Below, one piece after another: positions 46,007-55,528 of a DNA stretch of 64,000 nt. Position 1 is the first letter of the stretch. Every line of letters starts with the position of its first letter. The notes beneath the pieces were generated by a model that saw only the letters and a program-made list of their open reading frames with translations, searched no databases and was not told the DNA's origin. Both the position numbers and the translations under genes were made by a program. This DNA comes from a marine gamma proteobacterium HTCC2143 (GTDB lineage Bacteria; Pseudomonadota; Gammaproteobacteria; Pseudomonadales; Dasaniaceae): NCBI GenBank assembly GCA_000169075.1, contig AAVT01000001.1, positions 819,201 through 883,200 on the forward strand, given 5' to 3'.

Positions 46007-47083
46007 ATGATGATTCCAATTACCCGTTATTCCCTGCTTTTTCCTCTTATTTTTTTTGTGCTGTCCTGTGGGGAAAATACGACTGACAGTTCTATTGAAA
46101 AAATGCAGTATGCAACTGCAGATGTTTTGGAACTGCCCGAGTTGTTGGTCTATTCGGCTAGGAAAGAACACCTCATTAAGCCGTTGTTTGATCAATTCAC
46201 TGCGCAAACAGGTATCCCCGTTAATTACGTCACCGACAAAGCGGGTCCGTTGCTGGCACGTTTACAAGCCGAAGGCGACAATTCTCCCGCCGACATACTG
46301 ATAACGGTTGATGCGGGCAATTTGTGGCAGGCAACTCAGGTTGGTGTGTTGGCGCCACTGACGTCGGCAGTCCTAGCGGCGAATGTTCCATCTAATTTGC
46401 GTGATGAGAATAACCATTGGTTTGCATTAACGATACGCGCGAGAACGATTGTTTACTCAAGCACAAAATTGGCGCCCGAAGAGTTGTCGACTTACGAAGC
46501 GCTGGCGGATGCTGAATGGAATGATCGGCTCTGTCTACGAACGTCAAAAAAGGTTTATAACCAGTCATTAGTCGCGACCATGATTGCTGCTTTGGGAGAA
46601 GCACGTGCAGAAGTGGTTGTCGCTGGATGGGTAGCAAACTTGGCGCTGGATCCATTTTCAAATGATACCAAGGTGATGGAGGCGATACTCGCAGATCAAT
46701 GCGATGCGGGTATAGTAAACACTTACTATTACGGCAGGCTTATGAAGTCGAAACCGGAATTGCCATTGGCTCTATTTTGGCCCAATCAACAGGGTGATGG
46801 TGCCAATGGGCGGGGCGTTCACATCAATGTTTCGGGTGCCGGTGTTACTAGAGCAAGCAAGCATAAACAAGAGGCGCAGCAGTTGATCGAGTGGCTCAGT
46901 TCCGCTGAAGCGCAGATCATGCTGATGGACTTAAATCAGGAATATCCGGTCAATTCGTTGGTGCCTTTGAATGCGGAATTAGCGAGTTGGGGTGAATTTA
47001 TTGCCGATAATATCAATGTCGGTGAAGCTGGTCTTTTGCAGGCTCAGGCTGTTAAGTTGATGGATCGGGTTGGTTATCGATAA
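46007..47083 (+). CDS. Fe(III) ABC transporter substrate-binding lipoprotein
   Basis: A FutA/FbpA-type ferric binding protein of 358 residues. The N-terminus has a short hydrophobic signal ending in a lipobox, VLSC with Cys21, so it is probably lipid-anchored rather than free in the periplasm. The mature domain has LLVYSARKEHLIKPLFDQF at its start and the iron-ligand tyrosines in NTYYYGRL near 241–248. A perfect Fur box precedes it. The permease gene follows, overlapping or 7 bp downstream. No ATPase gene is near. Confidence 0.9.
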   Translation: MMIPITRYSLLFPLIFFVLSCGENTTDSSIEKMQYATADVLELPELLVYSARKEHLIKPLFDQFTAQTGIPVNYVTDKAGPLLARLQAEGDNSPADILITVDAGNLWQATQVGVLAPLTSAVLAANVPSNLRDENNHWFALTIRARTIVYSSTKLAPEELSTYEALADAEWNDRLCLRTSKKVYNQSLVATMIAALGEARAEVVVAGWVANLALDPFSNDTKVMEAILADQCDAGIVNTYYYGRLMKSKPELPLALFWPNQQGDGANGRGVHINVSGAGVTRASKHKQEAQQLIEWLSSAEAQIMLMDLNQEYPVNSLVPLNAELASWGEFIADNINVGEAGLLQAQAVKLMDRVGYR

Positions 47084-47090
47084 TCCCTCA

Positions 47091-48767
47091 ATGAAATCAT
47101 CGGCGTCGCAGTCTGGCTCATTCTCAGGGTCAACTGTAGTCACCGCAGGTAGGCGTTGGCCTATTACCATTCAGTCGCTGGCAAAATTTGCGGCTATTGT
47201 CACGGTGTTGATGGCAATGGTGCCGTTTGCCGTGATACTTCTGGGTTGGAGCTCTGACCAGACTGAGGTTTGGCAACATCTGATTGCTACTCAGCTATCT
47301 ACTCTATTGCGTAACACGTTAGTGCTAGGGATTGCGGTTGGTATTGGCGTGACTTTGCTGGGAGTGAGTCTAGCCTGGTTGACGGTGATGTATGAATTTC
47401 CGGGACGTCGCTGGCTCGACTGGGCGCTAATGTTGCCGATGGCAATGCCCGCCTACGTACTGGCTTTTGTTGTGTTAGGCCTTTTTGATTTTGCCGGTCC
47501 TTTGCAGCAGGGCTTACAGGCGCTTTTAGGGGATCGCTACAGCTATTTCGATGTAAGGCATGAAGCAACAGTAATACTGGTGCTAATTTTAGTATTTTAC
47601 CCCTACGTTTATATGCTGGCTCGGAGTGCATTTTTATCGCAAGGCAGTGATGTGATGGAAGTGGCGCGCGTGCTGGGGGCAACCCGTCGGGAAGCTTTTT
47701 TTAAGATCGCCTTGCCAATGGCTAAACCGGCGGTGGTTGCTGGGGCCTCACTTGCAGTGATGGAAACACTCGCAGATTTCGGTACGGTGGCGATCTTTAA
47801 TTACGACACATTTACCACGGCCATCTACAAGGCTTGGTTTGGGTTGTTTAATTTACAGGCTGCTGCGCAATTGGCTTCCCTGCTTTTGTTATTTGTTGGT
47901 GTAGCGTTATTAGCTGAAAAGCAAAGTCGAGGCGGTAGTCGATTCACGCAGTCCGCCCGCAAGCAGCATCAATTTCGACAGGCTCTGTCACCGGTTGCTG
48001 CTATTGCCGCAACCGCATTTTGCCTATCGATTTTATCGATCGCCTTTATAGTCCCCGTGCTGCAATTATTACACTGGGTGTTGCTCGAAGGGTTTGATGC
48101 TGTTGATCAGCGTTATTTAGGCTTGCTCTCTCGTACCTTGATGCTGGGTGCTATAGCGGCATGCATTACCGTCGCACTGGCTTTATTACTGGCTTTTAGT
48201 CGTCGTTCTGCTGGCGCAAAAATGCGTTCATTTTATGATATGGGATCTTTGGGTTATGCTTTGCCGGGCTCCGTCCTGGCAGTCGGTGTGATGCTGTCTT
48301 TTGCGGCTTTAGATCAACAGCTAATTGCGCCCGTTATGGAGTGGCTAGGTATGCCTTCGCGGCAAATGCTTGTGGGAAGTGTGTATGCTTTGCTTACCGC
48401 TTACTGGGTGCGGTTTTTAGCGGTAGCTAATGGCCCCATTGATTCCAGTCTGCAGCAACTTAGAACCAGCATTCCAGAAGCAGCAAGGGGATTGGGGGTG
48501 AGTGGTTGGTCTTTAATGTGGGTTATTTATTTGCCGATGTTACGCCCGGGGTTACTCACCGCTGTGGTGCTGGTTTTTGTTGATGTGATGAAAGAGATGC
48601 CGGCAACGCTGCTGTTGCGCCCTTACGGCTGGGATACATTGGCAGTGAGAATTTACGAAATGACGTCTGAAGGAGAATGGCAGCGGGCTGCACTTCCGGC
48701 ACTGTCGTTAATTGTAGTAGGGTTGTTACCGGTGATTTTAGCTGTCAGGGCATCTGCCCGACACTAG
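47091..48767 (+). CDS. Fe(III) ABC transporter permease, fused two-domain
   Basis: An FbpB/HitB-type inner-membrane permease with two tandem BPD_transp_1 domains, about 12 helices. EAA loops are visible in both halves: EVARVLGATRREAFFKIALP near 200 and EAARGLGVSGWSLMWVIYLP near 470. ATG 47091 gives 558 residues; a TTG at 47070 overlapping the previous gene is an alternative. It works with the upstream binding protein. The ATP-binding subunit is not encoded in this window, so it is supplied from elsewhere. Confidence 0.92.
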   Translation: MKSSASQSGSFSGSTVVTAGRRWPITIQSLAKFAAIVTVLMAMVPFAVILLGWSSDQTEVWQHLIATQLSTLLRNTLVLGIAVGIGVTLLGVSLAWLTVMYEFPGRRWLDWALMLPMAMPAYVLAFVVLGLFDFAGPLQQGLQALLGDRYSYFDVRHEATVILVLILVFYPYVYMLARSAFLSQGSDVMEVARVLGATRREAFFKIALPMAKPAVVAGASLAVMETLADFGTVAIFNYDTFTTAIYKAWFGLFNLQAAAQLASLLLLFVGVALLAEKQSRGGSRFTQSARKQHQFRQALSPVAAIAATAFCLSILSIAFIVPVLQLLHWVLLEGFDAVDQRYLGLLSRTLMLGAIAACITVALALLLAFSRRSAGAKMRSFYDMGSLGYALPGSVLAVGVMLSFAALDQQLIAPVMEWLGMPSRQMLVGSVYALLTAYWVRFLAVANGPIDSSLQQLRTSIPEAARGLGVSGWSLMWVIYLPMLRPGLLTAVVLVFVDVMKEMPATLLLRPYGWDTLAVRIYEMTSEGEWQRAALPALSLIVVGLLPVILAVRASARH

Positions 48768-48841
48768 AGTTAAGTCGTCGTCGTTTTTTTGCCATACCTC
48801 CTTGTAATTACTTGCTTCAAATGTAGAATGCGTCGAGTTGA

Positions 48842-48862
48842 TCATAGAGAGACTCTCTATGA
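48842..48862. promoter_or_regulatory. 10-1-10 inverted repeat upstream of gcvH
   Basis: TCATAGAGAG and CTCTCTATGA are perfect complementary arms around a single A. The element ends 25 bp before the gcvH ATG. Length and symmetry suit a dimeric repressor's operator, or an mRNA stem before the ribosome site GAGGA. The regulator is unknown. Confidence 0.5.
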
Positions 48863-48887
48863 GTTTTCTATCCTTGAGGATTTAACA

Positions 48888-49277
48888 ATGAGTAGCACGC
48901 CTATCGAGTTAAAATATGCCAGCAGCCACGAGTGGGCTCGATTGGACGATGATGGCACAATTACTGTGGGTATTACCGATCACGCTCAGGAAGCGCTCGG
49001 CGATGTGGTGTTTGTTGAATGTCCTGAGGTCGGATCGACTTTGGCCGCCGGAGACGAAGCTGGTGTAGTGGAATCTGTTAAGGCAGCGTCAGATATTTAC
49101 GCACCCCTGAGCGGAGAAGTTATTGCTGTTAACGAAGTGTTAGAAGAAGCGCCTGAAACCGTCAATAGTGATCCCTATTTTGACGGCTGGTTTTACAAAT
49201 TGCAGCCAACAGACCTTACTGAGCTCGATAATTTAATGAGCGCTGAAGACTACGACACGCAATGTGACGAAGAATAA
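48888..49277 (+). CDS. gcvH: Glycine cleavage system H protein
   Basis: The lipoyl carrier of the glycine cleavage system. ATG 48888 follows GAGGATTTAAC and gives 129 residues, the normal size; the open frame continues upstream without family sequence. The lipoylated Lys65 lies in [14 protein letters not shown], and the N-terminal [21 protein letters not shown] is typical. gcvT and gcvP, usually adjacent, are missing here; in Pseudomonas gcvT–gcvH–gcvP follows the same iron transporter. Confidence 0.95.
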   Translation: MSSTPIELKYASSHEWARLDDDGTITVGITDHAQEALGDVVFVECPEVGSTLAAGDEAGVVESVKAASDIYAPLSGEVIAVNEVLEEAPETVNSDPYFDGWFYKLQPTDLTELDNLMSAEDYDTQCDEE

Positions 49278-49570
49278 CGAAGTAGGATAGATTGCCCTAG
49301 GTAATAGCTAAATAGGGTTATCTGCTCGGCTGGGCAGCTGGCAGCTGGTATCGATATCGCCCGCTAATAGTCCTCTGCGGCGGTGTAGTTGTTACCATTA
49401 TTTTGACGATAGCTATGCCACTTCATTCAGGCTTTAGATAAACCGAATGCCATGTTCTCTTGCCGGAAAATAGGCCTTATTAGAATCATTGCCGTTGTTT
49501 ATTACCGAATACCTCCGCGGCAGTGTGATTGGCGGGTATATAATGTGCGTCCTCTATTCAGGCGAAAAAA
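49278..49570. other. gcvH–rlmI intergenic region
   Basis: A 293-bp gap where gcvP would lie in Pseudomonas. I see no gcvP fragment. A -10 hexamer TATAAT (49539–49544) sits 27 bp before the rlmI start, without a good -35, and is probably the rlmI promoter. Confidence 0.45.
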
Positions 49571-50773
49571 ATGACATCTAGCCATGCAGTATTGAAACTG
49601 AAGTCCCAGGCCGATCGGCGGCTGCGTGCCGGACATTTATGGATTTATAGCAATGAGGTGGATGTTCAGGCAACGCCACTAAAAGACTTTGAGCCTGGGC
49701 AGCAGGTACGGGTTGAAAATAGCGCGGGCAAAGCCATGGGGCTGGCTTATATCAACCCTCACAGTTTAATCTGTGGCCGTGTGTTTGGCCGGGATATCCG
49801 CTATCCCCTCGATAAGTCGTTGCTGGTGCATCGGCTTAATGTTGCTCTTAGCCTGCGGGAGGGGATGACAGACAAACCCTACTATCGGTTGGTTTATGGT
49901 GATAGTGATTTTTTACCCGGGCTGGTCGTCGATCGATTTGCCGACGTCGTGGTGGTTCAAATAGCAACAGCGGGTATGGAGGCCGTGAAGCAAGACATTA
50001 TTGATGCTTTAGTTCAGGTATTAAAACCTGAGGGGATCCTGTTAAAAAATGATTCCCGTATTCGAGTATCTGAAAATTTGCCAGAGTATGTGGACGTTGT
50101 TTATGGCCAAGTACCTGAACGCGTAGTGATGGAAGAGAATGGCGTAAAGTTCAGTGTCCCCGTCTTTAGTGGTCAGAAAACGGGATGGTTTTATGACCAT
50201 AGGGCGAATCGATTGCGCCTCGCCGATTATGTTCGTGGCAAACGAGTGTTGGATGTTTTCAGTTACATCGGTGGCTGGGGGGTGCAGGCTGCGGTCTTTG
50301 GCGCTGAGTCGGTAAGCTGTATTGATGCCTCGGAATTCGCCTTAGATGGCGTTGATGTTAACGCGGAGCTGAATCAAGTCAGTGATAAAGTAGGAACGAT
50401 TCAAGGTTCAGCATTTGATGCGATGAAAATGCTGATCAATGAAGGTGAGCGCTACGACGTTGTGATTGTTGATCCTCCGGCGTTTATTCCAAAACGCAAA
50501 GATGTAAAGAGCGGAGAGCAGGCATATCGCAGGATTAATGAGTTAGCCATGCGCCTGCTAAGCAAAGGTGGCTTATTGGTGTCTGCGTCTTGTTCCATGC
50601 ATTTGGGGCGCGACCGGTTAACCGATATATTGCGGGCATCGGCTCGTCATCTCGATAGAGATCTGCAGATACTAGAGCAGGGTGGTCAGTGCTTTGATCA
50701 TCCCGTACATCCCGCCATTACAGAAACAGAATATTTGAAAGCTGTGTTTGCCAGAGTTTTACCAGCAAATTAA
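49571..50773 (+). CDS. 23S rRNA m5C methyltransferase RlmI-like
   Basis: A class I SAM-dependent RNA methyltransferase of 400 residues with an N-terminal PUA domain (about 5–85, LRAGHLWIYSNEVD) and a C-terminal Rossmann domain: motif I VLDVFSYIGGWGVQAA near 226–241, VDPPAFIPKRKDV near 301 and the catalytic cysteine in SASCSMHL near 342. RlmI methylates C1962 of 23S rRNA; closely related enzymes exist, so the exact target is inferred. It converges with the HAD gene. Confidence 0.88.
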   Translation: MTSSHAVLKLKSQADRRLRAGHLWIYSNEVDVQATPLKDFEPGQQVRVENSAGKAMGLAYINPHSLICGRVFGRDIRYPLDKSLLVHRLNVALSLREGMTDKPYYRLVYGDSDFLPGLVVDRFADVVVVQIATAGMEAVKQDIIDALVQVLKPEGILLKNDSRIRVSENLPEYVDVVYGQVPERVVMEENGVKFSVPVFSGQKTGWFYDHRANRLRLADYVRGKRVLDVFSYIGGWGVQAAVFGAESVSCIDASEFALDGVDVNAELNQVSDKVGTIQGSAFDAMKMLINEGERYDVVIVDPPAFIPKRKDVKSGEQAYRRINELAMRLLSKGGLLVSASCSMHLGRDRLTDILRASARHLDRDLQILEQGGQCFDHPVHPAITETEYLKAVFARVLPAN

Positions 50774-50844
50774 GCGTTTAGTTGGCGAATAGCGCGCTTT
50801 GAATCATGGTATCCCCTAGCTGGAATTTCAGCTGAGTGAGCAAT

Positions 50845-51501
50845 TTAGTCTCTAAGACTAATGATTGGCCAGCCGTGTTCGGTCGAATATTGTTCAAGAA
50901 TGTTATCGGGATCCACTGCGATTGGATGATCGACCAGTTTGAGCAGTGGCAAGTCATTGTGTGAATCACTATAGAAGTAACTGTCTTTTAAGTCATTGCC
51001 CGTCTGGGTCAGCCATTCATACAAGCGAGTCACTTTACCCTCCTGAAAACAGGGTGTGCCATCAACTTCGCCGGTATAAGCGTTATTGACCATTTGGGGG
51101 ACTGTTGCCAGTATGTGGTCAACCCCCATGCTAGCGGCAATGGGGCCGGTAACAAATTCATTGGTGGCGGTGATAATCAAAAGGAAGTCGCCCGCGGCGC
51201 GGTGTTTTTCAAGTAATAGCGCCGCTTTTGGCAGCCGAATAGGATCTATTGCCTCGCGCATGAACTCTGCATGCCATCGGTTTAGCTGTTGCCGACTATG
51301 CTCCGCCAGTGGCTTCAGTGCAAAGGCCAGGAACTCATCAATATTGAGACCTCCATTCGTGTATTGTTGATAGAAGTAATCATTTTTTTGCTGATAGTCT
51401 CCACCGTCAACAATACCGTGTGATACCAGAAACTGGCCCCAGGCATGATCGCTATCACCGCCGAGAAGTGTATTATCCAGATCGAATATGGCTAGGCTCA
51501 C
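50845..51501 (-). CDS. HAD-IB family phosphatase
   Basis: A 218-residue haloacid dehalogenase-type phosphatase with an all-helical cap. Catalytic pieces are the nucleophile FDLDNTLL (first Asp near residue 7), the ITATNEF threonine motif, and YFYSDSHNDLPLL with the metal-binding Asp pair. It resembles SerB and CicA. The gene at this position next to rppH in Pseudomonas (PA0335) has, as I recall, been reported as a histidinol-phosphate phosphatase, so that is a good candidate role. It is divergent from rppH. Confidence 0.83.
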   Translation of the reverse strand: MSLAIFDLDNTLLGGDSDHAWGQFLVSHGIVDGGDYQQKNDYFYQQYTNGGLNIDEFLAFALKPLAEHSRQQLNRWHAEFMREAIDPIRLPKAALLLEKHRAAGDFLLIITATNEFVTGPIAASMGVDHILATVPQMVNNAYTGEVDGTPCFQEGKVTRLYEWLTQTGNDLKDSYFYSDSHNDLPLLKLVDHPIAVDPDNILEQYSTEHGWPIISLRD

Positions 51502-51801
51502 TGAGTATTCCTGTCGATAGTATGATGGCTGCAGAAGGAGTTAACTCCGGCATTAGGGGAGCTTAGGATACTGATTTACAGGCATTTATGCACCTCGGTA
51601 GACAACAATATTCTGTGATAATGGTGGTCTGCTATTTGATGATTTCTCAATCCTTGTTATTTGTGGAACAATGGAGGATCGTTTAGCGATGTTTTGGTCT
51701 GTTTGACTGTCCGGTATTGGCAATCTAGGCTAAATAGGCTGCAGCTGCTGTTTATTCTGGCGCTAAAAAATAAATAACCGTAAGACCGTAGGGAGTTGTT
51801 G
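51502..51801. other. Divergent HAD/rppH intergenic region
   Basis: 300 bp without a gene. It holds a candidate sigma70 promoter for rppH: TTGACT (51703–51708), a 17-bp spacer and TAGGCT (51726–51731). Nothing else is recognised. Confidence 0.4.
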
Positions 51802-52296
51802 TTGATTGATTCAGAGGGTTTTCGTGCCAATGTCGGCATTATGCTGGCCAATGCCCGCGGTGAAGTCTTGTGGGCTAGACGCGTTGGACAGGATGCCTGG
51901 CAATTTCCTCAGGGTGGTATTCAACAGGGTGAAAGTCCCCAGCAAGCACTGTTTCGTGAATTAGAAGAGGAAATTGGCCTCACCGCAAAGGATGTTGAAA
52001 TTATTGCGACTACGCGGGGATGGTTGCGATATCGTTTGCCGCAGAGATTATTGCGCCGGGATAGCAAGCCCCTGTGCATCGGCCAGAAACAAAAATGGTT
52101 TTTATTGAAAATGTTATCGGACGATAGTGAGGTTCGTTTCGACAAGGATCATAAGCCTGAGTTTGATCATTGGCGCTGGGTCAGTTACTGGTATCCATTA
52201 GGTCAAGTGGTTCCGTTTAAGAGAGAAGTTTATCGGCGAGCTTTAAAAGAGTTAGCACCGAAGCACAGTCGATTGGTCAGTGATTTCATCGTCTAG
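51802..52296 (+). CDS. rppH: RNA pyrophosphohydrolase RppH
   Basis: A Nudix hydrolase that removes pyrophosphate from mRNA 5' ends and so triggers decay. I choose TTG 51802 ([15 protein letters not shown]), which gives 164 residues and aligns with the family start; GGGAG 6 nt upstream supports it. Two further TTG codons precede it, and there is no ATG in the right place. The Nudix box begins at [20 protein letters not shown] (38–57) followed by IGL. It is upstream of ptsP, the conserved pair. Confidence 0.94.
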   Translation: MIDSEGFRANVGIMLANARGEVLWARRVGQDAWQFPQGGIQQGESPQQALFRELEEEIGLTAKDVEIIATTRGWLRYRLPQRLLRRDSKPLCIGQKQKWFLLKMLSDDSEVRFDKDHKPEFDHWRWVSYWYPLGQVVPFKREVYRRALKELAPKHSRLVSDFIV

Positions 52297-52341
52297 ACAC
52301 ACCTATTACTGGTCTACCTAAGAGTTGCATTAACAGGAACA

Positions 52342-54639
52342 ATGATGCGTAAAAACATGCTCGAATCTTTGCGTCGTATTGTCCAAGAGGTCAATACTGC
52401 AGGCAATTTGCAAGCAGTGCTTGATGTCGCTGTCTTGCGAGTGCGCAGGGCTATGGGCACAGAGGTGTGTTCTGTTTATCTTCGCGAGCCCAGTTTAGGG
52501 CGATTGGTATTTAGTGCTACGCAGGGCTTGAACAAAGACTTTGTCGGTAAGGTTTCAATGGCTGCCAATGAGGGCTTGGTGGGTCAAGTCGCTGGTCGCG
52601 AAGAGCCTCTCAATCTAGAGCATGCAGAAGCCCACGCCGCTTTCTTGTTAATGCCGGGTATCGGTGAGGAGAGATTTAGTTCATTTCTGGGTGTGCCTAT
52701 CATTCACCAGCGGCAAGTATTGGGTGTGCTGGTCGTACAACAACAGGAGCGGAGGCGTTTCAACGAGGACGATGAGGCCTTTTTAGTCACTGTTTCTGCT
52801 CAGCTTGCGGGCGTTATTGCTCACGCTCAGGCCACGGGCTCTATTGTCACCCTCGAAGCGGGGCAGGAGAAACACCGCAGTGCCAGATTCCGCGGTGTCG
52901 CCGGTGCACCTGGTATAGCCATCGGCGAAACAGCTATTATTACCCCGTTTGCTGATCTGTACGCCGTGCCGATGAGGCGATGTAAAGATATTGACGAAGA
53001 AAGGGACTTTTTTCGGGAGTGCATAGAGGCTGTTAAGGAGGATATGCGGGCCTTGGGGCGAAAATTCTCGCGGCGATTAGTTCCCCAGGAGCAGGCGCTT
53101 ATCGATGTCTACCTGCATATGCTAGACGATAACGCGCTTGCGGGTGAGGTTGATGCGAGAATTTCCAGAGGTGAATGGGCGCAAGGGGCATTGAGCAAGG
53201 TCATCATTCAGCATCTCCGAACCTTCGAAACGATGAGCGATGAATACCTGAAAGAGCGAGCGACCGATGTTAAAGACCTGGGCCGCAGGATTCTTGCGTA
53301 TCTGCAGTCGGCCAATTCGGGGCCGAAAGAATACCCGGCGCGCACGATATTAGTGGGTGAAGAACTGACCGCATCAATGCTGGCGGAGGTTCCTCCGGAA
53401 AATCTTGTGGGGTTGGTCTCTATCCGAGGTTCAAGTAATTCTCATGTGGCTATCCTCGCACGATCAATGGGCATCCCTACTGTTATGGGGGCAGTAGATC
53501 TCCCATTTACGCAGTTAGAGGGTAGAGAAATCATCCTCGATGGTTACAACGGTCATGTTTATTTCAACCCCTCTGCTGAGCTTTATGGCCGATTTCAGGC
53601 CATTTACGAAGGAGAGCAACAGCTATCTAAAGGGCTCGAAGCGCTAAAAGACCTACCCTGTATCACTACCGATGATGTTCGCATGCCGCTGTGGGTAAAT
53701 ACTGGTCTGCAGGCGGACATTGCGCGTTCGTTGGATAGAGGCGCTGAGGGTGTTGGATTGTATCGGACTGAGGTGCCGTTTCTGTTGCGGGAGCGTTTCC
53801 CCAGTGAGGAAGAGCAGCGACAAATCTACCGAGAACAGCTGCAGGCTTTTGCGCCTATGCCTGTAACCATGAGGACTCTTGATGTTGGTGGCGACAAATC
53901 GCTGCCCTATTTTCCAATTGAAGAAGACAATCCATTTTTAGGCTGGCGCGGTATTCGGGTCACTCTAGATCACCCAGAAATTTTTCTGGTGCAAGTTCGA
54001 GCGATGATGAAAGCCAATGCCGGACTTGGCAATTTGCAAATTATGCTGCCAATGATTAGCAGTGTCCCCGAGCTGGAAGAAGCTCTCGAGCTTATCTATC
54101 GCGCCCACGATGAGCTGATTGTGGAGTTGGGTGTCGATCTCGAAATTCCAGTCGTTGGCGTTATGGTGGAAGTCCCTGCTGCAGTGTACCAAGCTCGTGA
54201 GTTTGCTAAACGGGTTGGGTTTCTTTCGGTGGGATCAAACGATTTAACGCAGTACTTGCTCGCAGTTGATCGTAATAATGCTCGTGTTGCCGATATCTAT
54301 CAGGCTTATCATCCCGCGGTTTTGCAGGCGCTACAGAAAGTGGTCGATGATGGTCACGCAGAGGGTCGTAAGGTTAGCATTTGTGGTGAACTGGCAGGTG
54401 ATCCCGCGGCTGCCATTTTGCTCACCGCAATGGGCTACGATGTCTTGTCGATGAATGCGACTAACTTACCACGGGTGAAATTGGTCTTGCGAAGTATCAG
54501 TAGCGTTCGTGCCCGAGAATTGTTGCGGGAGGTCATGACGATGGAAAGCGCTCATCAGATCCAAGCTTTTATGGAGCAGGCGCTCATTGATACCGGTGTG
54601 CAACAACTGGTTAGGCCACAAGTGGCCGAAATTGCTTAA
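52342..54639 (+). CDS. ptsP: PTS-Ntr phosphoenolpyruvate phosphotransferase (EI-Ntr)
   Basis: Enzyme I of the nitrogen-related phosphotransferase system, 765 residues. An N-terminal GAF domain (about 18–165) senses small molecules such as glutamine in relatives. The EI part has the phospho-histidine His368 in GSSNSHVAILARSMG, then the PEP-binding TIM barrel with GLYRTEVPFLLRE, MRTLDVGGDKSLPYFP and the signature SVGSNDLTQYLLAVDRNN, and the active cysteine in SICGELAGDP. ATG codons at 52342, 52345 and 52357 are all possible starts. Its stop overlaps the convergent NRDE gene by 4 bp. Confidence 0.95.
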   Translation: MMRKNMLESLRRIVQEVNTAGNLQAVLDVAVLRVRRAMGTEVCSVYLREPSLGRLVFSATQGLNKDFVGKVSMAANEGLVGQVAGREEPLNLEHAEAHAAFLLMPGIGEERFSSFLGVPIIHQRQVLGVLVVQQQERRRFNEDDEAFLVTVSAQLAGVIAHAQATGSIVTLEAGQEKHRSARFRGVAGAPGIAIGETAIITPFADLYAVPMRRCKDIDEERDFFRECIEAVKEDMRALGRKFSRRLVPQEQALIDVYLHMLDDNALAGEVDARISRGEWAQGALSKVIIQHLRTFETMSDEYLKERATDVKDLGRRILAYLQSANSGPKEYPARTILVGEELTASMLAEVPPENLVGLVSIRGSSNSHVAILARSMGIPTVMGAVDLPFTQLEGREIILDGYNGHVYFNPSAELYGRFQAIYEGEQQLSKGLEALKDLPCITTDDVRMPLWVNTGLQADIARSLDRGAEGVGLYRTEVPFLLRERFPSEEEQRQIYREQLQAFAPMPVTMRTLDVGGDKSLPYFPIEEDNPFLGWRGIRVTLDHPEIFLVQVRAMMKANAGLGNLQIMLPMISSVPELEEALELIYRAHDELIVELGVDLEIPVVGVMVEVPAAVYQAREFAKRVGFLSVGSNDLTQYLLAVDRNNARVADIYQAYHPAVLQALQKVVDDGHAEGRKVSICGELAGDPAAAILLTAMGYDVLSMNATNLPRVKLVLRSISSVRARELLREVMTMESAHQIQAFMEQALIDTGVQQLVRPQVAEIA

Positions 54640-55436
54640 TTATTTGTCGTATTTGTTGCGGTAATCCCTTCGATCTGATGCGAAGCGCGGCTTCCCAGTT
54701 TACCGTCGGGGGAAAATGCCTGTTCTAGCCATTCACTGTTATTTTGTCGGTCTATCTTTAAGACAGTGCAGTTGCGGGTGCCGTAATGATTGTCACGAAC
54801 GTTAATTGGGGGAATAAAGCGACTCGATAATACGATTTCAGCATCAATGCCAATGCCCGTGTCGGGCACTTGCGATGCATCTGCGGGGTTGTCATCCATC
54901 AGAATATGGAGTAAATGTTCCGCTTCGGTAGACTGTGCCAGTGCTGCGCTCAGAGCGCTTTTCCCCTGCTCAACTTTAGGCCACGAATCATTGAGTACGC
55001 CGTTGCTCAAGCCGTGAATTCCCGCCTTCAGCTCTACCGCGTCGCCGGTTTGATTGGCATAGTAGAGTAGCTGGTTGGGGCTACCAAGGAGCAAATTAAA
55101 GCCGGCATAATCGAGCCTGTTCTTGCCAATTTCTTGTAAAAATTGTTGTGGGCTGACGTTTGAGCGTAAAAAATCGGTGCACAATGCTCCCCGAGAAATT
55201 GCCGGGTTTGGTGGTGTATGGGTGCTGCGATGATTTGTCACAGCGGCAAAACGTCCTGTGCGCGTAACGCCCATCCAAGTGCCGCCGGCTTGAAGATCTT
55301 TGCCAGCAAAGATCTCTGGAGACTCGGGCCAATAATGGGCGGCAGTGGCAGGCCGGTTGAAAAATTCATCCCTGTTAGCGGCGATGATTAGTGGGTAGTC
55401 AGAGTGATGTTGATAAGCAAATAAGATTAAGCACAT
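54636..55436 (-). CDS. NRDE (TANGO2-like) family protein
   Basis: I choose ATG 55436 (MCLILFAYQHH), giving 266 residues; upstream in-frame codons lack family sequence. The family needs Cys2, visible here, as in N-terminal nucleophile hydrolases, and carries the name-giving AANRDEFFNRPA motif near 20–31, followed by GGTWMGVTRTGRFAAVTNHR. Relatives include eukaryotic TANGO2, linked to lipid and haem handling; the bacterial role is unknown. It is divergent from lgt. Confidence 0.88.
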   Translation of the reverse strand: MCLILFAYQHHSDYPLIIAANRDEFFNRPATAAHYWPESPEIFAGKDLQAGGTWMGVTRTGRFAAVTNHRSTHTPPNPAISRGALCTDFLRSNVSPQQFLQEIGKNRLDYAGFNLLLGSPNQLLYYANQTGDAVELKAGIHGLSNGVLNDSWPKVEQGKSALSAALAQSTEAEHLLHILMDDNPADASQVPDTGIGIDAEIVLSSRFIPPINVRDNHYGTRNCTVLKIDRQNNSEWLEQAFSPDGKLGSRASHQIEGITATNTTNN

Positions 55437-55528
55437 GGTTACGCGGTAATTCCAGACTATAGTGTTGAGTGTGAGCGTGGCATAATACGCCATCGATGAA
55501 AAATGATAAGACGTTACATTAAAAATAT

